Positions 39,646 through 52,100 of a stretch of DNA of 64,000 nt are shown here, one piece after another. The stretch's first letter is position 1; each line of letters begins with the position of its first letter. Below the pieces are notes generated by a model. It had not been told where the DNA came from and did not search any database. It saw nothing but the letters and a program-made list of their open reading frames with translations. The stretch comes from Hormiphora californensis (Eukaryota; Ctenophora; Tentaculata; Cydippida; Pleurobrachiidae), in contig CM035351.1 of assembly GCA_020137815.1 (NCBI GenBank), positions 5,507,792 to 5,571,791 on the forward strand, written 5' to 3'. The position numbers and the translations under genes were made by a program.

Positions 39646-39720
39646 CCACGGCAGGAGTTACTCAACAAGCCACGCCCACAAGGCAGGAGTTACTCAACAA
39701 GCCACGCCCACAAGGCAAGA
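39646..39720. repeat. short tandem repeat, about 35-bp unit
   Basis: GGCAGGAGTTACTCAACAAG followed by CCACGCCCACAA is repeated twice with a third partial copy. A longer minus-strand open frame nearby (39344-39592) has no recognisable family and is not called as a gene. Confidence 0.8.
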
Positions 39721-40029
39721 GCTGCCGAGGCACTGGGATGGGACTCGAAAGAGCGGGAGAGCTGGACAGACATGTGTGTGAATTGTTGGGAGTGCGCCGC
39801 GCAGCCCCACAATCTCTCCTTAGTTTGGAGTCCCCGCGCCTGACGCATAGCACTGTAACAGAGTGTGACAGACCAGTCCCAGCTCAAATCAGAGTTAGGG
39901 ATCATGGCTGGCCGAAGGAGGAGTCAGGGATTTGAAGGTTTGGGTAGTGGGACAGGTAGGTGGATGGGTTGATAAAGTTGGTGGAATATACTCTGACCTC
40001 CAGTGCTGATGGGTCTGCCTCGTCAAATT

Positions 40030-41125
40030 TACACCAAAATTTAAACTTTATTCAATTTCCCAATTTCACCCACCTAATCTCTAAAAAACTTTTCCACTTT
40101 GACCCACCTAAAGGTCCTCCCAAACTATTATGTCCCTTGCTGCGCGCGACCGGATTTTAGACGGCCATAGCTCCACCCCCTGATAAGATAGAGACTTGAA
40201 ATTTGTTTTGTGAGGAGATCATGTCGAGTTCTTCCTACAAAACAAATTTCAAGTCTTTATCTCATCAGGGAGTGGAGTTATGACCGTGGGAAATTTCACA
40301 AAACCCGAGTGAGGGACATAGTAGTTTGGGGAGTACTTTAATCTCTAAGAAACTTTCCCATTTTAACCCACCTAATCTCTAAGAAACTTTCCCACCTTAA
40401 CCCTCCTAATCTCTAAGAAACTTTTCCACTTTGACCCACCTAATCTCTAAGAAACATTACCATTTTGACCCACCTCGTCTCTAAGAAACTTTCCCATTTT
40501 GACCCACCTAAAACTTTTCCACTTTGACTCACCTAATCTCTAGGAAACTTACCCATTTTGATCTACCTAAAACTTTTCCACACGATTGTGAAAGCATGAA
40601 ACTTAAGTAAACGATTATTTAATCTTGTATTACTTTGCTTTGTAGTTTGTAAAACTTTTCCACTTTAACTCACCAAATCTCTTTCCCACTTTGATCAACC
40701 TAATCTCTAAGAAACCTTCTTACTTTGACCCATCTTATCTCTAAGAAACTTTCCCACTTTGACCCACCTAAACTCTAAAAATATTTCCCACTTTGACCCA
40801 CCTAATCTCTAAGAATCATTCCAAATTTCACCCACCTAATTTCTAAGAAACTTTCCCACTTTGACGAACCTAATCTCTAAGAAACCTTTGACCCATCTTA
40901 TCTCTAAGAAACTTTCCCACTTTGACCCACCTAAACTCTAAGAAACTTTCCCAATCTCTAAGAATCATTCCAAATTTCACCCACCTAATTTCTAAGAAAC
41001 TTTCCCACTTTGACCAACCTAATCTCTAAGAAACCTTCTCACTTTGACCCATCTTATCTCTAAGAAACTTTCCCACTTTGACCCACCTAAACTCTAAGAA
41101 ACTTTCCCAATCTCTAAGAAACTCT
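40030..41125. repeat. minisatellite of about 35-bp CACCTAATCTCTAAGAAAC units
   Basis: Units of the form CCACCTAATCTCTAAGAAAC plus TTTCCCACTTTGAC are repeated about 25 times with drift and some higher-order copying (two near-identical blocks at about 40820-40950 and 40965-41110). The units themselves drift and there are no unique spacers of constant length, so it is not a CRISPR-like array. Confidence 0.88.
40115..40335. mobile_element. foldback element nested in the minisatellite
   Basis: TCCTCCCAAACTATTATGTC at the left pairs with GACATAGTAGTTTGGGGAG at the right. The inner arms GACTTGAAATTTGTTTTGT / ACAAAACAAATTTCAAGTC are perfect complements around a short loop. About 220 bp interrupt the tandem array, so it inserted after the array formed. 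Confidence 0.8.
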
Positions 41126-41944
41126 GTTAAAATATATTAAAGAGGGCGATGAACTACTGTTTTCTTTAGTAACTATTAGGGGTACTTTTGTTTATTGTTA
41201 TGTTCCAACCCTCCCTTAATTTTAATAGAGGGTCGAGTCGAGCAAGGCAATTCTACTCATATGTATCTACTTATCTACTGCTAAACACGTAGTAAATGGT
41301 ATTATTGATCTTTGCGTTTCGACACGAGGGCCCAAACATATGTGACAAATACTGGAACAATCGAGAGGGGTAAATGTAGTTATCGACTATTACAAAGTGT
41401 TAAATATGGCTTTGTATCATTTGTTTTTGTGTCTGGAGGCAGTAGTAGAAGTGTACACATATCATTATAGTTCTCTAGTTTTCTAGCGTCATCCCCGATC
41501 TTTTCACAATAATTTTACCTTGGAAAACTAATTATTCTGCCAGATTTTATTTATCATCATCCATCTTCATTATATCGATCTTTAATATGTACATCATAAC
41601 ACATCAAATTCAATCGCACCATATCACAAATATTTGACCGGCCAGATTAATCCAAGTTAGTTGAGGACATCATTTCCTATTTGTTTATATCTTTCCCAGT
41701 GGTTCTCTTACTCTTATCGACATCCCAATAAATAGTGCAAGGTTGGGTATGAGGTTAGCCCAACCATCGTTTCTATATCAGGCTGAGACCTGGAGAGCGA
41801 ATCAGTTACATTCTTCCTTCGGACCGAGAGCTGCTCAGATCAGGTTGCCAGCGACCGTTAACTCTTGCTGAAGCTCAGGACAATTCAAATCATAAATAAC
41901 ACACACACACACACCCTATCAACCTCCATATCTCTTAAAAACAC

Positions 41945-42660
41945 CGCAACCGCGACCGCAGGCGCCGTTACGATCTGGATGTTTGCGGGCCTGTTTACAG
42001 GTACACGCTGCCGAAAAAGTACCCTGCACTAAAATGGCTCTAACCACCAAACCTCTCAACTGTTTCGGGTAATCCAAAGTTTATCTGATAGAAAATGTCA
42101 AGCCCTAACCCCAACACAAACCCCAGCCCTAACCCTAACCCTACTTTTTACAGGTGCGCAGTGCGCACTGCCAAAAAAGTTGATTCACTAAAATGGCTCT
42201 AACCGCCGAACCACTCAACCGTTTTGGCCAATTCAAAGTTTATCAGTTAGGGAATCTTAAGGCCTAACCCCAACCCAAACCCCAACCCTAACCCTAACCC
42301 TACTTTAGCCCTAACCCTAAAAAACCGTTTGTCAGCACTCACGAAACACCCAGGTTTTAAATTTAACGATGACCGATTTCAACGGCCATCGTTAAAATCT
42401 GGGTGTTTTGGGAGTGCTGACAAACGGTTTTTTAAGGTTAGGGCTAAAGTAGGGTTAGGGTTAGGGTTGGGGTTTGGGGTAGGGTTAGGGTTGGGGTTTG
42501 GGTAGGCCTTGACATTCCCTACCAGATAAACTTTGAATCAGCCAAAACGGTTGAGTGGTTTGGCGGTTAGAGCCATTTTAGTGAATCAACTTTTTTGGCA
42601 GCGCGCACCTGTAAACAGGTCTCCAAACACCCAGATCGTAACGGCGCCCGATTTCAACGG
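41945..42660. mobile_element. large inverted repeat carrying telomere-like CCCTAA/TTAGGG runs
   Basis: Two tandem left-arm copies (about 41950-42150 and 42150-42310) contain ACTAAAATGGCTCTAACC and then CCCTAACCCTAACCCTA. One right arm (about 42420-42660) contains TAGGGTTAGGGTTAGGG and GGTTAGAGCCATTTTAGTG. The centre AAACCGTTTGTCAGCACTC / GAGTGCTGACAAACGGTTT pairs perfectly. There are no ORFs. The telomere-like part is internal to the element and not a chromosome end. Confidence 0.8.
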
Positions 42661-43440
42661 CCATTTTTAAAATTTTATGTATTTTTGTTTTTCGCTGCAT
42701 CGCTCGCGCGCATTGGAATGCGTCGCCGCCGTGCGCGTCGCGTTTCGAAATTGAAATGTCTCCAAATAAAAAAACGTGCGAAAAAGGGCCAGTTTCGTTA
42801 GGGCTAAAATCCATATAATAATTTCCAAAATGTTAGTCCGATAATTGTTTTCTCCCTACTCCTCCTACAGTTTTTGAGCTAGACCCCTGAAAATTTGTAC
42901 ACTGGTACTTTGGACCAAGGCGGGTGTAAGTACGGGCTCAGATTTTTGATCCGATCTTTACAACAGTGACGTCACGGGGTGACGTCATTGCGCCAAAAAT
43001 ACTTACATTTTTCAAACGCTTCTAAGACCCTGAAAACGGCTCTAAATCAAAAAACTAACGCAATAGTGGGGAAAGAGAATCGTTTGAACTTCATTTTACA
43101 TGATAGCGATTTCCCGTAACTCAATGTTTAAGGGTCGTAAATCGCGTCGGGAAAGTTAAAAATGCCAAAAATACGATATTTTTCACCGTAGCCACCCAAA
43201 ATCTTATCCAATCGATATGAAACTTGGTCGTTATGTGAACTTTAATGTCCTTTGGCCAGGGGTTCCCGGAAAACGGATTGGCAAGATGAGAACTGACCGG
43301 AGTTCTTATAATTCTAAATTCACGAATTTGGAATTTTTCGTCGACTTTTTTTGTTGGCATACGTTGCAGGCCCCTTATAATATAATATATATATATATAA
43401 TATATATATATATAATATATATAATATATATATATATATA
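42661..43440. other. no gene seen; (TA)n tract at about 43378-43440
   Basis: Apart from an AT dinucleotide tract at the right edge, I see no defined element. Short open frames in both strands are not supported. Confidence 0.5.
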
Positions 43441-44814
43441 CCGTGTGCGGCAAAAAAAAGGCCCCCCCTAGACCACCATAGTTGCCGATGTGGTGGAGAG
43501 CTGTAACTTGGCAGGGTTGCTCCACTATGTCTATCTTGATCCTGACAGAAAAATCAGAGCTCTAGCTCAAAATTCATTTTCATGAACGGAATGAACTTCT
43601 CCGTTCCTTCGATATGAGACCCCCTCATCATTCAGAATTTTTTGCCCGTCTTTGGCTAACGATTATCTTTGTAATGAGACCAATTTGAGCATAATCTGAT
43701 TACCAGGAGAGACACAGTGGAGGGTTTTCCGACCGTCACTCCTGACATGTGATCCAGGCCCGGTCACGTGGTGAAAAGTGGGTTTGGGGTGCTGTTAACA
43801 TGTCTCAATAACGGATTATTGCTCTCATATCCCTTGAATATCCCTCCACAATGCTCTCAAGTCACTTTGTGATGCTGATTGATTGGGTTCATGTCACCAG
43901 TTCTTGTCAAAGTTCTCAAGCGGCCCGTGATACGAGATCATTTCATCAAGGAGGGGCCATCTTGTGTCACTAGCCAAGGGATCTGGGGCATTTAAATCTT
44001 CAAATGTTCATCAAAATCATTCCCAATCGTTACTTGCAATGCATTTTACACCCGAACAGAGGAACTTCATCTGGCTCAAGAAGGAAACCAACACCCTCTA
44101 CCCCACCATCGAACAGGAGTTCTTTATCAAGTTTGGCCGCCATGCCCCATCCAAGAAGTCCTGCAGAAAGATCCATCGGACAGTTGCATTGCAAGTAACG
44201 ATTGGGAATGATTTTGATGAACATTTGAAGATTTAAATACCCCAGATCCCTTGGCTAGTGTAATGTGAGATGATAGGCTGATTAGTGACACAAGATGGCC
44301 CCTCCTTGATGAAATGATCTCGTATCACGGGCCGCTTGAGAACTTTGACAAGAACTGGTGACATGAACCCAATCAATCAGCATCACAAAGTGACTTGAGA
44401 GCATTGTGGAGGGATATTCAAGGGATATGAGAGCAATAATCCGTTATTGAGACATGTTAACAGCACCCCAAACCCACTTTTCACCACGTGACCGGGCCTG
44501 GATCACATGTCAGGAGTGACGGTCGGAAAACCCTCCACTGTGTCTCTCCTGGTAATCAGATTATGCTCAAATTGGTCTCATTACAAAGATAATCGTTAGC
44601 CAAAGACGGGCAAAAAATTCTGAATGATGAGGGGGTCTCATATCGAAGGAACGGAGAAGTTCATTCCGTTCATGAAAATGAATTTTGAGCTAGAGCTCTG
44701 ATTTTTCTGTCAGGATCAAGATAGACATAGTGGAGCAACCCTGCCAAGTTACAGCTCTCCACCACATCGGCAACTATGGTGGTCTAGGGGGGGCCTTTTT
44801 TTTGCCGCACACGG
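43441..44814. mobile_element. 1.37-kb foldback element enclosing a transposase-like HTH fragment
   Basis: Arms 43441-44042 and 44186-44814 are near-perfect reverse complements, from CCGTGTGCGGCAAAAAAAAG / CTTTTTTTTGCCGCACACGG inward. The right arm has a 27-bp insertion near 44260-44290, which accounts for its extra length. Flanking TA dinucleotides suggest a TA target. The 143-bp loop plus adjoining arm encodes HFTPEQRNFIWLKKETNT, then a segment with FFIKFGRHAPSKKSCRKIHR. This resembles the N-terminal helix-turn-helix found in some insect and marine transposase-derived proteins (DUF4817-like, from memory). It is a relic, far too short to be a functional transposase. Confidence 0.85.
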
Positions 44815-45061
44815 TATAATATATATATCGTTGCGGGAGTGCGCGCATGAGGGGGCTGCAGCGCATTCCAACTTTTTTTGGCGACATAAAACGCGAGGAA
44901 ATTTTCAATGAATTTTAAAATTTTACACTCCGCGCGTAATTCTAGGTTCCGCGCGCGGCGTAAAAAAGCAGCGCTTTTTTGGAAAAATTCGCGCGTTACA
45001 GTAAATGATTTACCAATTACCATTTACCAGGTCACGGGTTCCCAGCAAACGGGTACTCTAA

Positions 45062-45211
45062 AGTCCATTTTTTTTCAACTGTTCACCCAAAATCTGAAAT
45101 TTAATAAAAATTAGAATTTGGGTGGCGCGCGCTACACGTTAACATGTGATAAACGCGCAAAACAATTCCGCGCACGACTTTGGGGGGTGAACAGTTGAAA
45201 AAAAATGGACT
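45062..45211. mobile_element. 150-bp MITE, TIR AGTCCATTTTTTTTCAAC
   Basis: AGTCCATTTTTTTTCAACTG at the left pairs with CAGTTGAAAAAAAATGGACT at the right. The core holds ACACGTTAACATGTGAT and CGCGCAAAACAATTCCGCGC. Confidence 0.85.
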
Positions 45212-45222
45212 ATAGTAGGGTT

Positions 45223-45375
45223 AAAGTCGGATTTTTTGAAACTGTCACCCCAAAACGACCGCGCATGTGAAATTCATCAATTTTGACGCGCACAGCACAC
45301 GTTAACATGTGATGTGACGCGCAAAAACATTCCGCGCACGAAAAGGGGGGTGACAGTTTCAAAAAATCCGACTTT
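45223..45375. mobile_element. 153-bp MITE, TIR AAAGTCGGATTTTTTGAAAC, same core as its neighbour
   Basis: AAAGTCGGATTTTTTGAAAC at the left pairs with GTTTCAAAAAATCCGACTTT at the right. The core repeats ACACGTTAACATGTGAT and CGCGCAAAAACATTCCGCGC of the element 11 bp upstream, although the terminal arms are different. A GGGGTT run (45376-45410) follows. Confidence 0.85.
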
Positions 45376-46492
45376 AGGGTTGGGGTTGGGGTTGGGGTTG
45401 GGGTTTGAAAAGCGCTGCCTTATCCCGCGCTGCTATCGGGGGCCAGCAACGTTTGCCAAGGTTGGGGTTTGGGGCACAGTGGACCCACGCGGACAGGTTT
45501 TGAGCCCCGAAATTGCACGCGCAAATCAATGTCCGCGCACAGTAAAAAACAAGAGTTTCCTTCATTTTAAACTGTGCATTGCGCGTTTTGAGAATCTCTG
45601 TGAAATAACTTTGCGTTTCCCGCCTTTTTGCAATCCCACACAGAGAGTCTCACACACCCCTGAGGGTTGTGTAGTTTATATTATATTACACACTTGCTAC
45701 TCTCTGTTTAGTGTGTTCCTAAATCAGATAGATTTGCTTGAATCTGCTTAGCATTGTTTTTATATTTATAATTTATTAACTCTAGCTCTACCGTTTCTCC
45801 CACTTTCACTCCCCTCACTTTGGCTACGGATACTGATTAACTGGTATTATTCAGCTTTGATCATGTTACTCCTCGGTGTGTGAACTGTGACTGATAACGA
45901 TTTTCTGAAAGGGATCTCACAAGATTTAATTGCCGTTTCATCTCACTGATTTCTGATTTACTGGAGGTATCAGGTAAGAGTTACTTGCAACAATAAGCAA
46001 TTTGATTTATAGTTTTACTGATCTCCCTGCTAAGTGCAAACCCACGGCTGTTCTAACTCACCTCTCCTCTCCCCAGATCTCCGCGATTGTATGGGGAAGA
46101 TGTGCCTGAGCTGAGATGTCATTTGCGGTGAAGGTGCATTGATGAGGAATCAAAACACACCCAGTTCGACAGAGTAAACTTCTTTGACCACGATACAAGA
46201 GTTCTGATGACCGATAACTTAATTTCGGGACCTTCTGATGGACCAAACAAATAGTAGGTAAAAAGTAGTGAGTCTGTTTGAGTTAGTTATTTGCTGTTTC
46301 TACACCAAATTTTTGGATGGAAAAAATCGCAAATATACGTCATAATCTCACGGTTTTTGGCCAAAAATCGCAAATCTCAATAATCTCAGCTACCCTGAAA
46401 ATCGCGAATGAGGCATGAGATTCTTGCGGCAGGCCCCCCCCCCCCCTATTCAACCCCAATTCCATCTTTATTCTCTAACCCCCATCCCCCAG

Positions 46493-46905
46493 GGAGTGAT
46501 GGGTTATTTCCTGGCACGAATCCAACAATACCTCTGGGTATACCTGGCGAGAAACTGCGGTTCAGGCAACACATGGGCAATGAAATGGTACATTACGCCT
46601 GTAACTGGTGGGATGCGGGTCGAGATACTGGGGTGTACTGATAGGAGCTGTTTTGATATTAATTCACATGCCAAGGTATGATAGGATTGGGTCTTTAATT
46701 GTAACCCCTCCATCTCCCCTTTAGCCCTGTCAATTCTCTGTCCCATGATTCATGTCGCCTTCAATAACGTGTGCGATATGAAAGGGACCAACCTCCCATC
46801 TCCTACTAACACCCCCCCCCTCCTCCCAGACAGCATCTGGTAGCACACCAGCGCCTTGCAGATCCTGTCTCTAAGGAACGGAAGTTACCCTGAACAAGGC
46901 AGTCC
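46493..46905 (+). pseudogene. glycyl-tRNA synthetase pseudogene fragment
   Basis: An AG acceptor at 46491-46492 and an AAG|GTATGA donor after 46675 bound an exon-like block. One frame reads [15 protein letters not shown] second then reads [19 protein letters not shown] and CNWWDAG. The first frame resumes with [18 protein letters not shown]. These match consecutive parts of the catalytic domain of eukaryotic glycyl-tRNA synthetase (family knowledge), so at least two frameshifts separate them. A second, weaker block at about 46831-46905 has LADPVSKERKLP-like residues and may be the next exon. Kept splice sites point to a duplicated gene piece, not a processed copy. The functional gene is presumably elsewhere. 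Confidence 0.75.
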
Positions 46906-48570
46906 TGGGTAAATAATGTCAGAGAAACACTACGTGTACAACGACAATGTTATCAATATATGTGTAATATATGAGTTATGTTACAATATCGTTGGACAAT
47001 TCAAGGGACACTTGCGTATATTTATCAGTGTGTTTGTGTGTTTTCAAACTTATTATTGCTGTATAAAATGGGACCATCTGATTGAAGTTTAGGATGAATA
47101 ACCTTGGTGTCTGTTGCACCTGTAGTGAGAAAATGAGTTCGTCCCGAGTTGCCTAAATGTTTCTTGTTACCCGGATATACAATGTGAAAGTTCTAAATTA
47201 AACATCTATTTCAGAGATGTGTGTAATTTATTGGTAATTCTACTTATTAGAACAATTGAAACCTGTCTCATTCTATTTGTTTCCGGGTTGATGATCGGTT
47301 TTTATTTTGGGCCGTGAAATTAGGCCAGGTGGCTGGTGGTGACAGATCTCACAGGAAGATAAATAGAAAATCTCTCTTCGAAATTCCGTGCTTTTTAAAA
47401 TCTCAAACATGACAAATCCTTGTGTTTTACCACAGCTTGTCGTCAGATGCACCACAAGCTCGAATGATTATTCATATATTAATTAAAATCATTCTGTGCC
47501 CAATCACCTAATCTTCGTTGGGAAAACACTGAGATTGTCTCGTATAAGACTCATCTCCACACAGAGTCCTGAGAGCTCTTATTATCAACTCCGCACAAAC
47601 ACTAGCTGGATATGACCGCGCGAGCTGTACAAACGTTAGTACTGTCAGCACTCGTTTAGAATGTTCGATCCTTCCACGCGCAGTGTTCCCGCGAAAGTCT
47701 GTGGGTTCACACCCATCACCGACATCACCATTGTTGCAATTATGAGAAAACTAGGGTAGGGCGGAGTAAGATTTTTTTTGGAGGTTAAAGGGGGACTTCC
47801 AACGCTTCTTTCAGTAGCTGCATGATAAGCTACGCGATAGGCGTGTTGCTTTATTTTCCACAATGGTCAAAATCACTATTGTTGATCTGCTGGGCTAAAT
47901 AAGCACATTTACGCCTACCCAATCAAGCTGCATACACCTACAACAATTCCCTAACAGTCAAAAAAAACTTGGGGTTTCAAAGGTTTCTGGTTTTCCTGAA
48001 AAAGGCAAAAAACGACAGGTCATCGACCGCGCAAATGTCACTTGCGCAAATCGTTTGTCCCAAATCGCGCGTTTGGGTCCACTGTGATGGGGTTAGGCCT
48101 TGAAATTTTCTACCAGATAAACTTTGAATTAGCCAAAAAGTTTTGTGGTTTGGCGGTTAGAGCCATTTTAGTGAATCAACTTTTTTGGAAGCGTGCGCCT
48201 GTAAACTGTAAACAGGTTACCAAACACCCAAATCGTAACGGCGCCCGTGAAAAAGAGAAGCTTAAAAAGCTCTGCCAGTGCCTTATCCCGTTGAAAAGCT
48301 CTGCCTTATCCCGTGTAGCGTTTGCCAACTTATCCCGATTCCCGCAGCGTTTGCTTTGGAACCATCAATCATAATAAAGTTCACGAGTGACGAGCGCACC
48401 ACATCCAAGAGAGCTCCCCATCCAGAAGATACCACGTGCAGGGGATACCACGCCCAGAAGATGTCCGCGGCGTCATATTTGCCCGTACGTGGATGTGATA
48501 TTTATCAATTTTTGACGTGCAAACCACATGTACACATGTACCAATTTAACCATTATTTTAAGGATAGCTC
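46906..48570. other. intergenic, with a copy of the palindrome arm at about 48085-48250
   Basis: 48085-48250 repeats the right arm of the 42 kb element (ACCAGATAAACTTTGAAT, GGTTAGAGCCATTTTAGTG, CAAACACCCAAATCGTAACG) without the telomere-like runs. The rest shows no gene. The POLR3C promoter should lie just before 48571. Confidence 0.6.
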
Positions 48571-49097
48571 ATGTCTAAGTCGGTGCACCAACTCGTCGTC
48601 TCCCTGGTTGACGATCTCTTTGGGCCAATATGTGCTAAGGCAGTGTCGATAGTCCTTCAGAGCAGCTTTGTTACACTTAAAGACATAACAGAAAAGACTG
48701 GTTTCGATAGGCGGACAGTTAACCAGTGTCTCTGTGTCCTGGTGAAACATCGGTTTCTACAGTTCGAGGAGATGGGTGAAAAATCAACGACAGTTCGGTA
48801 TTCCATAGATCTATCCCATGCTCTTACCCTTCCTTTGTACCCACTGTTCGTGAGTATGGTGAAGGACAACCATGGGGACATTGCGGAGATAATCCTAGAG
48901 GAGGTTCTGCATCAAGGTGTGACAACTAAAGACGCGGTATTAGAAACCTGCCTGGGAAGACTGTCCAGTACCTCCAAGGATCCTGTTAAAATGGACGGCT
49001 TGACATCTTTATTTGATGTAAGTATGTGTGCAGAGGAGGGTATTATGTTTCGAATTGTAGTCTAAAACGCGGTACATACTTGCATTTTTCGACCCCC

Positions 49098-49161
<64 letters not shown>

Positions 49162-52100
49162 GCCCCAGATGGCAGATATACTACTCGGGACTCGGGTTGT
49201 GTTTTTTCATATTCAAATATGAAAATCCTTCTCTCTCGACCCCCTCAGGTTTTGGTTTCTCGTGGATACATTGAGAAGACAACACAAGACCCTGACCCAA
49301 CGTACGAACCACCCGCTAAGAAGAAGAGGATGGGAAACCTTTGGCGTATAAACAGCAGCGCCTTTTACACCTCTCTCCGAGACAAACATTTGGTACATGT
49401 ATGGGTGTGCTATTTTTTCAAATGCCTAATTTAATTCAAAATTTCACTTGGTATCGGGTTAAATGAGCTCCTACGATCATTCTAAAACATTTTATCACAA
49501 AGTTTTGGCTCTACCATGGCCCAATTACGTTGGCACGAGCTATGCCCATATATGGGCATATTCATTTCAAAAAGTCTGTTTTAGGGCGTTATTTCGAACA
49601 AAACACACATATAAATCGTCTCGTGACAACTTATACAACTGTTACTTTCAGTTTAAGCCTTCAGATATCCACTTTATGAACAAAAATAAAAGTTTTTCTC
49701 CCTTTTTTTTCTTGCTAATTTTACCAACTTGCAGAATCGTGGGGACAAATTTTAATTTTTTTAGTTTTTTCTTGGTGGAAAGCAAATTTTGGTTGTAATC
49801 GACTAATTTTGGCCTGCGGAACACGATCCCGTTCATGAAAAAGCTCTCAAAATTCAAGAACATGTCCAAAATGAACATTTTTTGTCCAAAATGAACATTT
49901 TTTGTCAAAAATGAACATTTTAGGTCAAAAATGAACTTTAGCATCATTTAATGATGCATATCAATTCCTGTCAGTTTCGAGGTGCTGAACACAATCCTGA
50001 CCATAAAAAGTTGATATGAAGAACATGTCAAAAACTGGTGAAAATCACACATATTTTTCTGTTTCTACCATTTTTCGGTTAAAAACTACACTTTTTAAAT
50101 CGCGATGCCAACGTAACTGACAAACACTATCCCGATTCTGTTTTGCTGATGTGATAGAGAATTGTCCATAGTTTCACATTAGCTAGATACTGAATGGCCT
50201 AGTCGAAAAAAAATTGAAATAGCACACCCTAGGTTATATTGGAGGGGGGTGACACGTAACACTTTGTAACAGAAAATGTTACATGTCACACCCCCCCCCC
50301 CCAATATATCGTAGAATAATATATTCTAAGAATATGTTATATGTGTTTCAACCACTGGAGAAATGTTCCGTTGATAACACCGTGTGTGTGTGTGTGTGGT
50401 TAATCAGTGATTCTTTTCCAGATTGATTTTATGAGGAACAGGTTCGACGAGGGAGCGGGGGATGTTGTCGCGGTTATTCTGGCCCTCAACAACCAACTAG
50501 AGGGAGACATGGCTCAGGTGTCATCCGCCGCCACTTACGACCAGGTTTACAAAATTTACACCAATCAGAACTCGTTATTTGGGTCACGTGACTGGTTATT
50601 AGCCAATCAGGGACCAGTATTTCCTGATTCGGTCACTTCAGGTTGTTCGAAGCTGCAGGTTTAGAAACGACCAGGTACCTGCAGGTTTAGAAAATTCACT
50701 CACTCACTTTAAGTTGTTCGAAGCTGTAGGTTTAAAACCAGGTTTAGAAACGACCAGGTTTAGTTAATTGAATGTCTGAATTTATTAAATCGCATCCGAA
50801 CTAATTATTTTCCTTGTTCGACCCTCTCTCTTTCTCCATGTAAAGGAGGGTTACAACATAACAACCGGTTATGGTAACAGTTTAACAAACAAATGACCCG
50901 GCATTTCAGATACTTCACGGTTTAAAAAGCAAGAAACCTGATTTGGTGCCATTTGCGAAGAGTTACTTAGATGTACTTATCAACAGTGATATGGGTAAGC
51001 CATTGGTGTGTGAACAATGTTCACTGAACATCACAGATAACTAATTGGAAATGACATTATACCCCTCTGCACGAGCACCCCAGTTTAAAACGTAAATGTG
51101 TGACTTTGTAACTAAGAACATCACACCCTTTAATGACTCTAGTTTTCTTCTTTTTTTTTCCCCGTTTCTTCTCCGCATGACTCTAGTTCCAAACCTACTT
51201 TCATTCTATTATTAACAGGTATCGTTAAGATGATAGAAGAGTACGGTGGGGGCTCCTTTGTCGTTCACTATGGAAAGTTTTACGAGGAATACACAAAACA
51301 CCACATCCGATCGATTGTGAAGGAACGATTTGGACCCAAATGCCATCGGGTGTTTTCCATTGTCCTTGCTCAGAAAATGATAGAACAAAAACAAGTAGGT
51401 GCAGGGGTGCCAGATATAATGAGAATGATCAAATGAAAAATAAGTAGGTATCACTAATAGAAACTCGATTTTCCCTACTCATTTCTCGCTTGTGCGTGTA
51501 TCAGCACAACACTTTTATTCTCCCCCTTTCCAAGGTAGCAGAGTTGGCCCTCTTACCCTACAAAGATGCAAAGGAGCTCCTTTATACCCTCTACACAGAG
51601 AACTTCCTGGAAATTCAGGAGCTTCACCGGACCCCTGATTTCTCTCCCCTCCGCACATTCTACCTGTTCAATGTTCCGCTTGATAAACTCCGACAGAAAC
51701 TGCTCAACACGTGTTACAAGGCAGTTTTCAACTTGATGGAACTTAGAAAACAGAAATTAAATGTAAGTTTTTGAATGGTTTCACCCCTCATATAACCACA
51801 TGGTAATTAGCCGATTCTCAACCCCATCGCTCACTACATAAACACGCCGTACGATCTCTCAGTTCTCACATCCAACAGGACTTACATAACTTATAGAACT
51901 TACATAACTTACAGGACTTAAATAACTTACAGAACTTACATAATCCATGTATAATGTCGCACACACTGTTCTAGGAGAACAACAGACTGGTAGAGAAGTC
52001 GTTACGGGCAGATGCGGCTGTGTTGCAGGCAACCCAAAAGGGAATCCCAGCTGATCAGCTAGAGGACATGCTGACAAACAGTGAGAAACAGCAGCTAGCT

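Noticed and set aside
40030-41125. CRISPR-like array
   Set aside because: Units are contiguous and drifting, with no constant-length unique spacers, no cas-like genes, and the host is eukaryotic.
42110-42500. Chromosome end or telomere fusion site
   Set aside because: The telomere-like runs are short, lie inside a defined inverted-repeat element and are flanked by ordinary sequence with genes on both sides.
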